DNA of 64,000 nt from Ichthyosporea sp. XGB-2017a (lineage: Eukaryota > Opisthokonta > Ichthyosporea): the NCBI GenBank assembly GCA_002811675.1, contig PDIM01000007.1:1-64000 (forward strand), given 5' to 3'. The stretch's first letter is position 1; the number at the start of each line of letters is the position of its first letter. Below, in pieces: positions 1-9,257 of the stretch. A program made the position numbers and the translations under genes. The notes beneath the pieces were generated by a model, which searched no databases, had not been told where the DNA came from, and saw only the letters and a program-made list of their open reading frames with translations.

Positions 1-252
1 GGGAATTTGGCTACTCCATCCATTTGGTCTTTGCCGAGGGCCTTTGCCGATCCCCGGGATATCAGACATAACTCACAGGCTCACAGGTATAAAAGGAATA
101 AAGGATGAGGGTGTGAGGCAAGTATTGCTTGGAATTAGGGAATTTGGCTACTCCATCCATTTGGTCTTTGCCGAGGGCCTTTGCCGATCCCCGGGATATC
201 AGACATAACTCACAGGCTCACAGGTATAAAAGGAATAAAGGATGAGGGTGTG
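1..252. repeat. 137-bp direct tandem repeat, two copies
   Basis: Bases 1-115 recur at 138-252 with no difference that I can see, giving a period of 137 bp; the second copy is followed by unrelated sequence. The unit holds a SmaI-type CCCGGG and a TATAAAAG-like string but no convincing reading frame. The first copy begins at base 1, so the array probably continues upstream of the window. It could be a minisatellite, part of a larger dispersed element, or an assembly-edge artefact. Confidence 0.85.
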
Positions 253-433
253 GACAGCCCTCGGGAGAGCTTTTGGTCTGATAACTTTACAACTTTACTG
301 TCTTTATTGTATATATACGTTGGACACTTACATATCTGCAATAAAGAGGTATCTTTAGTTTGGCATCTGTTAGAGTCCATATGACTACATGAGCTATATA
401 AGAATTATAATCAAATATGATTAAGTAAAGGTT

Positions 434-661
434 TTATATGACGTTAATTACACCTGGGATCAGTCCATAATCATATCTATTTTCATAATTTTCATCCTCA
501 GATGGGCCTGTATATAGTAACTCGATTGTGGATATGACATTGGTGAGGCCACGACCGTTAACTTTCGAGTGAATCCCAAGCAATGCTTTTTCAAATTCCT
601 GCTTGTAGAAGATTAGTGTTGCCAAAGTAGCCTGTGCTAGTTTTCGCACTTTTGCTGCCAT
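434..661 (-). other. Open frame that may be the displaced C-terminus of the upstream orphan gene
   Basis: A 75-codon frame overlaps the last 25 bases of the 1486-codon gene (stop at 637-639) in the -1 frame. Its composition is protein-like: an amphipathic, Lys- and Leu-rich start (MAAKVRKLAQATLATLIF), then an acidic Tyr/Asn-rich segment. It could be the true C-terminus, displaced by an indel near position 650, or a chance frame within the 3' UTR. I see no plausible splice pair of normal length that would join the two frames, and no strong eukaryotic -1 slippery heptamer at the overlap. Confidence 0.3.
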
Positions 662-3600
662 ACTACAAGCTTCTTTTGGGTGTTGGTAATCAATTCAAGT
701 GCGCTTGTTCTGCTGAGTCCTTCCGCGGTATTTAATGGCCTCTCATCTGTAGGACATTCTTTTGTGGTCGCACCATGGAACGAACACTTCGTTAGATCTA
801 AAAATTGTTTCATTTGTGGTGAAGTTGTGCTACTGTCAACAGTGAACTTAAACCACGGAAGTGCTTCTTTTATGGCTCCATCTAGCTTTTCTTGCAACGA
901 TGTAGCAACGGGATTTCCATCCGGCATAGGGATAGGAACGATAGAATGGCGAATTTGCTTCTCAGCCTCGACACTCATAGACAACACCAGACTTCGCACA
1001 CGCTGGTATCTAATGGAATATCGCTCGCGGTAAAACGCAATTGCCATTTTCAAGTTTTCTATGGCCGGCTCCAACAGTGACAAAAGTTTTATCGGGCAAA
1101 CTCTTTCTCCAAGTTCATTTTCTCCAAGTTCATCCGACTCTAGCAATGAGTTATACGCCCTAGTTGCATTAGCAATCAGAATGTACTCTGTTAGGGTCGA
1201 TGACAATACGGCAAGCCTTTTGAACAAACTTCGCTTCCACACATCATCACGTATTGGATTTTTCAAATCAACGCCTGGCATATGTTTGCGTACCATTGGC
1301 TGGAGCGCTGGGGGTATCCCCCCACCAGGAAAGAGGCCATTTAATTCAGCGATAGCCACCTCATGAGCGCTCAGGCCGCGTTTGCATGCAGCAACCCATG
1401 GAGCGTAAGGAATCGCACCCAGAGAGCGCAGATCTTCTAGCTCAATGCCCCCATCGTTTTTCATAAGATCCTGCGCTGGCTTAAGGGTGCACACCTCGTT
1501 AACTGCACTTGCTGAGGTAAGAACATAGTTAGTATACCGTTGCGGCTGCTCTTTAATTTTTCGGGATGCATTCGTTTCCGATTTTGATGACGCTGCTGCA
1601 ATAATCATATCCCAGTATATCGCAAAAGGACCACTCATTGTAGTAATCCAAGATTGTTGAATGGCATACATTCTTTCCAAAAATATATTCAGGTACTTGG
1701 ATATTCTGTACATGGCAGTAACATCATTTTGAAACTGCTGAAAGGTGATATTTCGGTGAACATTCAATTGGCCCACAAACTTTTTGATTCGCTCGACAGC
1801 TAGGTCCGCGCTTGGATTATCAATAGGATTAAGAGTTTTACCTACTCTTTCATATCCAATAAGAATATTGGAAGAGTAGAGGCACTCGTTTAGTCCAGTA
1901 AAAGCTGGATTGTCAGAAAGAAGCTCCCCCATCATGACCTTTTTGATGGTAGCCTCTTTTGTTTTGTGCAAACCCCTTTCTACTTTAGATAGATACCGCT
2001 TCCTCAATAACCTAAACGAGGTACCATCCACATCCTGATCGCACGCAGCAGTATTCCCGTTAACGTGTTTGATAAGATCACTTTTGAATTCGAAATAATG
2101 TTTTATATTATCCGCAAACCTCTGACTTGGTGCAGGATCGTTTTCATAATAGCGATCACGAAATAATGCAAATGAATTCGCGCGAACGTCTACGCGTTGA
2201 TAGAAGATATCTTTAGCCAACTCTTCATAGAGATGTACAATTGGTCGGAATAATAGATCAATCGCAAGTTCATGATGTAGCACAGAGAGAGCCCGCACTC
2301 GTCTTTCAACGTCGATTCCGTGTAACATTTCCGCTTTAGTAACTCTATGACGAGAATTAACAATTCTGTTTAGTTGCTCAGAGAAAACTGCGCTGGAAGT
2401 TACTTTTTCTTCCCCGCTTTGTGTTGCCCCCTTCCCATCGCAGTTTGGTACTTCGAAGCCTTCTACAATGCCATTGAGCAAAAGGTAGTTGAAACTAATC
2501 CATGAGCGGAAATATAGCACCAGCTCGTTTCCGGGTACTCTTGCCGGAGTAGAAAAAAATGTATTCAGGCACAAACGTACGTCGTTTGTGTACCCATAGC
2601 CATGATATTCACGCATTGACAGGGCTGCACTAACCTCACGAATGGTCACCCCTGCAACAGTTTGCATCATAGCCCAGGCGTACCTGTCAAGCGGCAAATA
2701 ATAAGGAGGACTTGGATTAGGAGACCCTTGCATTGGTGAAATATCAGAAAAATTTGCATGACCAGAAATCACTGCATCGAGCAAAACAGGAACCGAAAGT
2801 AAAATTGATTCAAATTGTGTTATATTTGTAAAAGCGTGCTGAACAAGATTCTCACCAAATCGCTTCCAATATATGTTCATGAAAGAGTCTAGGGTCTCCG
2901 AGATTTTTCCATAGCTATCAGAGTTTTTGTTGGCCTCGGCGCAGTTACTTGAACTCGTAAATATCGAGTTGAAACCGCTAATAAACCCATTTATGTGCAC
3001 AATACTCTTTTTCCTACTCAAATATTTTTCCACTTTGTCACCAAATGAAGGAGAAATCTCTAATATAGACACGATACCCAATTTATCCACTATCTGTTCA
3101 CAAAAATTAGTATCAAGAGGACTCAAACCCAGTATAGCAGATATTCGGTCCGTCCCTTCGCTGTACATGGTGTCCATGAATTTCATTACATTTATCTGGG
3201 ACAATATAGGAAATAATACTTGCTGCGAAACTTGCTGTTCACCGCTTTCAGTGACGGTAGTAAATTTTTCCCTTTTGAAAAACAACATCAAAGCTTCCTG
3301 AGTTTTGTTGAATTGAAGCAGTATGTCTGCTCTTAGATTCCCCTGATCTTTCACCTTTTTGAATCTTTTTGACATTTGCAACTTTCGATAGCTAATAGCA
3401 AGTGTTCTAGAATACTCATAAAAGCTTTGGCACGCTTTACCCCCAATCGTTAATGCAAGCGGCTGAAGTATCTCCAGAACTTCCAGTGGGTTGAACATGA
3501 GACTAGCTTGTGACGAATCCTTTGAGGACACACCTACTTTAAACAACGGAATCAGCCCTGGATCTTCCTCAAGCATTGTGACTACATTGCTATCTTGTTT

Positions 3601-5097
3601 TAAGGCAAGAACCTTGTACCAAAAGTTAGTAGCTTCCTCTATCCATTTTCCCTGTTCAGAATCGTTCAGCACTTCAAATGACTTGGGACGCACAGGGGGT
3701 ATTTTCTCTCTTAAGCTTTCCACCAACTCTACGATTTGATTGGTTTGTTCGCTCGTAAGTTTTAGAAGTTTTGCTATTTTATAAATTCCGGTCACCACAG
3801 AAGCTCCTTTCTCAACCAGCTTATCATACTTCAGATATTCTTTAAGATCTTTAAAAGTTTTTTTGTATTCTTCTTTGTCCTTGTTCCTTATCACATCTTC
3901 GATCTTCGTATTCAATTCTTGATATTCTTTTGCCCAATTATTAATCGATAGTTTCATGGATTTTTGCAGTGTAAGGCATTCTTTCTGCGTGGCTGCCATC
4001 CTCTCGGCCAGCTCTGTCTCATTCAGGTATGGATAGGGATCTAGATTCTTCAGCTTTTGCAAACTATATTGGCTCTCCTTCAATCCATATGTCAAGTTTC
4101 TACAGAATGCCCTTATATCCCCTAATTCGCTACTTTTTCCAGACTTACCTGCCTGTAGCGTAAATAGATCAATTTTCGCAACTAACCCACCCACGTCAAC
4201 GTCAGTCTTCTCAATATCGCTCATGAAACTGTCGAAACTGTCAATGCCCTGAGAGTCCTGAAAATACATCTGCAGAGTTTTTTTCAGGCTGCTCCAACTA
4301 TCCCACCATCCCACGAGGTCCTCCCACACGTCACCAGTGCTCTGTTCCTCGTTTTGCCCTGCTGCATCAGGCTCCCTGGGTTGTGGGGCTAGAGAAAGAG
4401 CAATGTTGATCAGTCGTTGAAGAGTCTCTAGCTCTTTCTTTACAGGGTAGGAAGAGTGGTTCAATGCTGCTTTGATTTCAATTGATACTTTTTCTTGCTG
4501 GTCCCCAAATGTAACCACACGGTCCATAGTAGTGAAGGAGAAATCCAGCTTCAGTTCTGGAAAGACTGTGCGAAGGCTTTCCATAATCGCGCTCTGGAGG
4601 AAGAACTTTTTCGAGTCAATATCATCTACAGTGGTTGCATTGACAGCATCGACATCTATAGCAAACAGTGTAGAACTTAATTTCTGTGAGACAAGGTTGG
4701 TATAATCTGTAAACTTATCCTCGAAGCCTGAATTATCGTTTGCTGGTGGAATTCTTTTGTCCTCTCCGTCCCCAGACCATAGTTTTTTTTTGTTTAGCTC
4801 CTCTTTCAAACCAGCTTCCAAACTCTCTTCACCATTTTTCTCCTCTTGTTTGCCAATAAGTTTTAAAAGTTCCGCTTTTCTTTGAGACTTTAAGTTAATC
4901 TCCTGATCACAAACATAGTTGACTCGGTTCATCCACTCCAACACCGGATCTGCTTCCGTGTTCAAGGTTGGCTTATTCTCTTCCATGCCCTGTGCATCAC
5001 CACCAAGAGCATGCATAAGCAGAATCACCATGCACAGGCAACCCAATAATAGTCCTCCTCTTGTTGCAACAAGGGCTCTGTGTGCCTGTACCATCAT
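637..5097 (-). CDS. Large secreted or lumenal orphan protein, 1486 aa
   Basis: I do not recognise the family. The protein starts at tandem ATG codons and has a hydrophobic segment at about residues 12-33 preceded by an Arg, which fits a signal peptide (possible cleavage near GGDAQG). The rest is mostly predicted helical and rich in charged residues and Leu. It has scattered Cys and several N-x-S/T sequons (for example NATT, NHSS, NLTY, NETE, NFSD), which fits passage through the secretory pathway. I see no second membrane segment, no catalytic motif and no internal repeat. The length and helical character would suit a structural or scaffold protein of the surface or an organelle lumen, but that is a guess. 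The C-terminal end is suspect because a second protein-like frame overlaps it (434-661). The gene is transcribed towards the window start, and nothing else lies between it and the 137-bp repeat. Confidence 0.75.
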   Translation of the reverse strand: MMVQAHRALVATRGGLLLGCLCMVILLMHALGGDAQGMEENKPTLNTEADPVLEWMNRVNYVCDQEINLKSQRKAELLKLIGKQEEKNGEESLEAGLKEELNKKKLWSGDGEDKRIPPANDNSGFEDKFTDYTNLVSQKLSSTLFAIDVDAVNATTVDDIDSKKFFLQSAIMESLRTVFPELKLDFSFTTMDRVVTFGDQQEKVSIEIKAALNHSSYPVKKELETLQRLINIALSLAPQPREPDAAGQNEEQSTGDVWEDLVGWWDSWSSLKKTLQMYFQDSQGIDSFDSFMSDIEKTDVDVGGLVAKIDLFTLQAGKSGKSSELGDIRAFCRNLTYGLKESQYSLQKLKNLDPYPYLNETELAERMAATQKECLTLQKSMKLSINNWAKEYQELNTKIEDVIRNKDKEEYKKTFKDLKEYLKYDKLVEKGASVVTGIYKIAKLLKLTSEQTNQIVELVESLREKIPPVRPKSFEVLNDSEQGKWIEEATNFWYKVLALKQDSNVVTMLEEDPGLIPLFKVGVSSKDSSQASLMFNPLEVLEILQPLALTIGGKACQSFYEYSRTLAISYRKLQMSKRFKKVKDQGNLRADILLQFNKTQEALMLFFKREKFTTVTESGEQQVSQQVLFPILSQINVMKFMDTMYSEGTDRISAILGLSPLDTNFCEQIVDKLGIVSILEISPSFGDKVEKYLSRKKSIVHINGFISGFNSIFTSSSNCAEANKNSDSYGKISETLDSFMNIYWKRFGENLVQHAFTNITQFESILLSVPVLLDAVISGHANFSDISPMQGSPNPSPPYYLPLDRYAWAMMQTVAGVTIREVSAALSMREYHGYGYTNDVRLCLNTFFSTPARVPGNELVLYFRSWISFNYLLLNGIVEGFEVPNCDGKGATQSGEEKVTSSAVFSEQLNRIVNSRHRVTKAEMLHGIDVERRVRALSVLHHELAIDLLFRPIVHLYEELAKDIFYQRVDVRANSFALFRDRYYENDPAPSQRFADNIKHYFEFKSDLIKHVNGNTAACDQDVDGTSFRLLRKRYLSKVERGLHKTKEATIKKVMMGELLSDNPAFTGLNECLYSSNILIGYERVGKTLNPIDNPSADLAVERIKKFVGQLNVHRNITFQQFQNDVTAMYRISKYLNIFLERMYAIQQSWITTMSGPFAIYWDMIIAAASSKSETNASRKIKEQPQRYTNYVLTSASAVNEVCTLKPAQDLMKNDGGIELEDLRSLGAIPYAPWVAACKRGLSAHEVAIAELNGLFPGGGIPPALQPMVRKHMPGVDLKNPIRDDVWKRSLFKRLAVLSSTLTEYILIANATRAYNSLLESDELGENELGERVCPIKLLSLLEPAIENLKMAIAFYRERYSIRYQRVRSLVLSMSVEAEKQIRHSIVPIPMPDGNPVATSLQEKLDGAIKEALPWFKFTVDSSTTSPQMKQFLDLTKCSFHGATTKECPTDERPLNTAEGLSRTSALELITNTQKKLVVWQQKCEN

Positions 5098-6736
5098 GTC
5101 TCTGATTCCTTATTAATCTTAATCTTTACACTAGACACCCCTTGTGGGAGCTATCCAGGGGACTCCTATTCCTATCCCCAATAACACTGCACAGCTCTGC
5201 ATTCCATTAGTAGTCCCCTAGCCCCCCACCCCTCCACATATTATGTCACTTACCCAATATGACAATATAGTACTTGTAAGAACACCACCCTACAACTCCT
5301 AATTGGCCATGTACGTAACGGCTACTGCGTCTGCCGAGCTACAGGCTACTCACTGAGCCCTCCCTTCAACTGCCCACCGCCAACATCCCTCGTTTATTCA
5401 CTTCACGGTTGAACTATGGCCCCCGAGACCCGAGTTGCGGGGCTCAACCCACGCCCCCAACAGCTATCACCATCCATTGTGCATTGCTCTCCTTGTTGCT
5501 CTCCGCTCTTCCCAATTCTTGTTCCTCTACTGCAGGTTTTCAAAAATGAGATCTTCTTTTCGTCCTTTGAGACTTCCCGGAACTGGAAGAATTTGATAAA
5601 ACCACATCGACGCTATGCTGTTTATGCCTGCTCTAGATTGTGGGTGGCGATAGAGCTCTGGAGAAAGTTATTGGATGTGATCATTATGTGAGATGTCCTG
5701 ACGACAAAGTACAAGATTCTCCACAACACTATAATGGTAGACCTCTTAGCAAGCATTGTGCTGGAAAACACATCGCAGCCATCTTTGACCATATTCTGTT
5801 TCCCAGAAAATAAAAGCGCAATACTTTGAGGTAAAGCTGTTCGTCCTGTTCATACTTCGTCGGAATACTACCACTCTTCTTCGGAGAAAATGAAAGCTTA
5901 AAGTTTGCGACTGAAGCTAGCTGCTAGCTACATATGTAACCTAAAAAAAATCCGTGTGACCTTATTCACGAAAAAGTAGAGCAGGGAGAAGCAAGTCATG
6001 CATTTGCAAAATCTCACGTGAAGAGAAGTCAGCACTTACATGTACTATAATATAATGTCATTATAATGTCAGTTGCCACTCCTCACCTCACACCAATGGA
6101 TCCAGCCTCATAAAATTCCGAGGAAATGAACATTTGTATTGGCTCAACAATACTCAAATGCTGATTGCGATTTACGTTCCGCCCGTTACAACCAATCCTC
6201 ATCTTGAAAACCGAGTTCCAGATTTAGCACTGGCACCCATTCTAATCTAATTGGACCTCCCATGTAACAGAGACCTGAATCTATGTACTGATGGAAATGG
6301 TTATTTCTCATAGGCCAATTCTCTGAAAAGGGTGGCAGGATGGCCCAAAAAGGGGAATGCAAGATTTTCAGACTTGTCTCAGTATTGTGTAAAAAGTGCT
6401 ACCTACAAGCCCAACGCCTACCCATTCTTCCATACACAATCTATGCGATTATTCTGCTTCGGTGTATAACCTGTACTGACAGCCATTCGCGGATCCCTGC
6501 TACCACTCTGTCTAATTGCAGTCGGCTGTTCTGTACACATAATTTATTATTGTCGCCCATGCCCTCACAACTCCTCGTCCAAACTACAGTATAAAAAGCA
6601 GCCCCCTCCTGCTTTAGCACAACGAAGCTGATGCGAAGAGCTGATTGGCACAATTCCATAATAATCTATAGATACTAATCTTTTAAAAACGAGTTTCAAA
6701 TCTATTAGAAGCCAAGTATATAGTATTCATTGCACA
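5098..6736. other. Intergenic region between divergent genes
   Basis: About 1.6 kb separates the start of the orphan gene (minus strand) from CLN3 (plus strand). I see only short chance frames here. The part near 5900-6100 is AT-rich with local short repeats (ataatgtcattataatgtca at about 6050). The only specific element I can support is the TATA box at 6590-6598. Confidence 0.6.
6590..6598 (+). promoter_or_regulatory. TATA box of the CLN3 gene
   Basis: TATAAAAAG lies 147 bp upstream of the CLN3 start codon. The spacing matches that of the TATA boxes ahead of the secreted-protein genes later in the window (143 bp in both tandem copies). Transcription would then start near 6620-6630, giving a 5' UTR of about 110 nt. 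Confidence 0.5.
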
Positions 6737-8062
6737 ATGGAATCGAAGAAAAGACAACTGGAAACATACCCAATTTCAGTCATTGATGACAATGCTGTTA
6801 TTCTCGTAAGTGAGGTGGATCAGCATGTAGCGAAGAATGTTGAACCAAAAGATATGTCTCCCAAGGAATATAAAGCTTACAGACTTAATCTTGTGGCCTT
6901 TTTCTTCTTCGGTCTCATAAATAACTTCGCGTATGTTGTCATGAACTCTGCTGCAGGCGACATTGTTAAAAAGGAACTTCCTTTCGCCGCCGTGCTCATT
7001 GCTAACGTTGCCCCGGGTCTGCTCGTGAAGCTTACTGCGCCCTGGTTCATGCACAAAATCCCCTACTGGATTAGACTATCGCTTATTGTGGCATTGAGCA
7101 TGGCCGCTTTCTATATCGTGGCCTTTCTGGGGCCGGTCAATGTGTGGATTGGTCTCGTCGGAGTTGTCTGTGCATCCATTGGAACTGGTATCGGTGAACC
7201 CACTTTTCTTGCTTTGACTAGTTATTATCACAAAAACGTAGTTTCGGCCTGGTCGTCAGGAACGGGCATGGCTGGAGTTGCCGGGGCGGGTGCGTATCTT
7301 CTGGTCCATACTGTAGCAAAGCTGGAACCGAAATGGACCCTTGTTGCCTTCTCTCTGTTTCCTCTTTTACTTTTAGCCATATACAAGTTTATACTACAAG
7401 AGCCTGCTATCGTTATCAACGCAAAGGACCTTGGGCACGAAGTGGATCAGGAGGCTTTCAGCAAACGCTTGGAGGCAGCGGCCAACCAGACCACAGATCC
7501 CACGTACACTTCTCCTATCTTCACGCTTTCATTGCGGGAGCGAGCTGCCTTGATGTTTCCATTGCTTGAGTATATGATCCCTCTCTTTGTTGTCTACTTT
7601 GCAGAGTATGCTATCAATTCTGGAATTCAACCAGCAATGACCTTCGCTGGTGTGTCAGGATTTGATGAGAACGACCAATACGTATACTACCAATTTCTTT
7701 ATCAGGTGGGTGTGTTCTGCTCACGCTCTTCTGTGAACCTTTTTCACACCAAGAAGGTCTGGATCTTTGCCTTGGGCCAATGTGCGTTGTTTGCTATGTT
7801 TTTTACTGGAGTGCGATATGATTATCTTCCGGGAATGTGGTTTGCTTTTGCGTTTACACTCGTGGAAGGGTTTTTTGGTGGATTTGTATATGTGAATGCG
7901 TTTTACAGCATTTCCAGAAAGACAAAGCCAGAGCACAAAGAATTTTGCATGGGTGTTGCCAGTGCTGCGGATACCTTTGGTATTTTGGTCAGTGCAGTAT
8001 GTAGCATTTACATACAGTCGTATCTTTGTCAGTTCAGCGACAGTCCCCATTGTACAAACTAA
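6737..8062 (+). CDS. CLN3: CLN3/battenin-family lysosomal membrane protein
   Basis: The 441-residue polytopic membrane protein matches the battenin family in length (human about 438) and motifs. After a 50-residue hydrophilic cytosolic N-terminus comes the family-typical first helix with FFFFGLINNFAYVVMNSAA. Next are the DIVKKELP loop, a helix with ANVAPGLLVKL, and the conserved segment GTGIGEPTFLAL...SAWSSGTGMAGVAGAGAY. The last helices contain GFFGGFVYVNAFY, and the end carries KEFCMGVASAADTFGI. CLN3 proteins are endolysosomal and are linked to glycerophosphodiester export and pH homeostasis; that role is known for the family, not shown here. The C-terminal CaaX-type cysteine of animal CLN3 is not evident: the protein ends in SPHCTN. 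An AATAAA lies at 8154, about 90 nt after the stop. No intron is needed. Confidence 0.95.
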   Translation: MESKKRQLETYPISVIDDNAVILVSEVDQHVAKNVEPKDMSPKEYKAYRLNLVAFFFFGLINNFAYVVMNSAAGDIVKKELPFAAVLIANVAPGLLVKLTAPWFMHKIPYWIRLSLIVALSMAAFYIVAFLGPVNVWIGLVGVVCASIGTGIGEPTFLALTSYYHKNVVSAWSSGTGMAGVAGAGAYLLVHTVAKLEPKWTLVAFSLFPLLLLAIYKFILQEPAIVINAKDLGHEVDQEAFSKRLEAAANQTTDPTYTSPIFTLSLRERAALMFPLLEYMIPLFVVYFAEYAINSGIQPAMTFAGVSGFDENDQYVYYQFLYQVGVFCSRSSVNLFHTKKVWIFALGQCALFAMFFTGVRYDYLPGMWFAFAFTLVEGFFGGFVYVNAFYSISRKTKPEHKEFCMGVASAADTFGILVSAVCSIYIQSYLCQFSDSPHCTN

Positions 8063-9257
8063 TAGCCCCTGCCAATCAACCATCAATCTAACATTGCACT
8101 AGGGGATCACATATAATATAGTAGCTACTTATAAAGGAAACTAATCTAATTTAAATAAATATAATGGCTCAAATGAGGAGATCTTTTTGCTTATATGTAA
8201 CATGGGATGTCGGAGATCATATTGAAAAGCACTCTTCACTTTCAATTCTTTAGAGGCGCTCATTGATCACATGTGACGAATCGATATCTTTTGCTCTTTT
8301 GATCTACTACCATTTTCACCGCGCTCGCTCTCATGCTAATTTATAAGACAGATACGTATATATACATTTTGAAATCATATGGGTGTCAATTAATAAAGCA
8401 ACTATGTACAGCTGTGTAGTATTCGTTCTCAATTAATTTTATAAATTAAATTAAGAACTGCGCGTTGACCAATATTATAATTACTGATTGACACTGGATT
8501 TCCAACTCTTCTTTGTATAACTCATTCCGATGTGACTGTTCCAGAAAGTTGTTGATTGAAAGCAAGTTATATCTAGATCTTTCACTGTCATAATATATAT
8601 TATAATTGTTCGTTGACATAGTCCTCTATGCGTTTCCACAAGTTCGCTATGCGTTTCACGTCGACATAATTCACTGGCCGGCCTGGTTACATAGCTGTCT
8701 CTCTCTCTTGCAGTTAGGTATTGGACTTGCGGGTTACGACTTATGCCTAATTTCAGATACGAATTTCATGGCCGCTGATTAGTTTAAAATAAAAAAGATA
8801 TCCTTGCTTATCTATTACAGGCAATCACTCTCCATTTGGTGGCCGGTGGGCCACTGATTGGACCAGAGAAAAATAAATTGGGCCGCGCCCAGTTATAAAG
8901 AGCTGCCGTGGAATGAGGCAAGAAAAATAGTGAAAGAGGGGTAGTTTGGGCGCCTGCAAGGATTTCTTTATATGGCGATGGTCTTTTATTGACTTGTTTC
9001 CTTATTTGTACTGTAATTACGATATCCGCAGCTCACTGTTCGTCGACGCTGCGGTTGGAGCTGCATGCATTGGTCACTGACTTTTCAAGTTGCGATTCTT
9101 TTGAATAGAGTTTCCAAATCTGAGAATATTATAAAGTTAAACTGATCTGCAATCTTTCGCACTCTTCAAAGCATACGAATACACCAAATACCCCAGGCCC
9201 CCGGGATAGCTAAGAAGCATAGCATGCTTGCCATTTATTCAGTCAAAGTGCAGGCAC
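8063..9257. other. AT-rich intergenic region between CLN3 and receptor cyclase 1
   Basis: This 1.2-kb spacer has no convincing gene. It holds the CLN3 3' UTR with AATAAA at 8154-8159 and AT-rich sequence to about 8620. More mixed sequence with short G/C palindromes follows (for example ggtggccggtgggccac near 8838). A TTATAAAG at about 8893 is far from the cyclase start codon, so I do not call it a promoter. Confidence 0.5.

Noticed and set aside
9228-9257. Upstream TTG start for receptor cyclase 1
   Set aside because: Eukaryotic start expected; ATG 9258 is followed by a good signal peptide.
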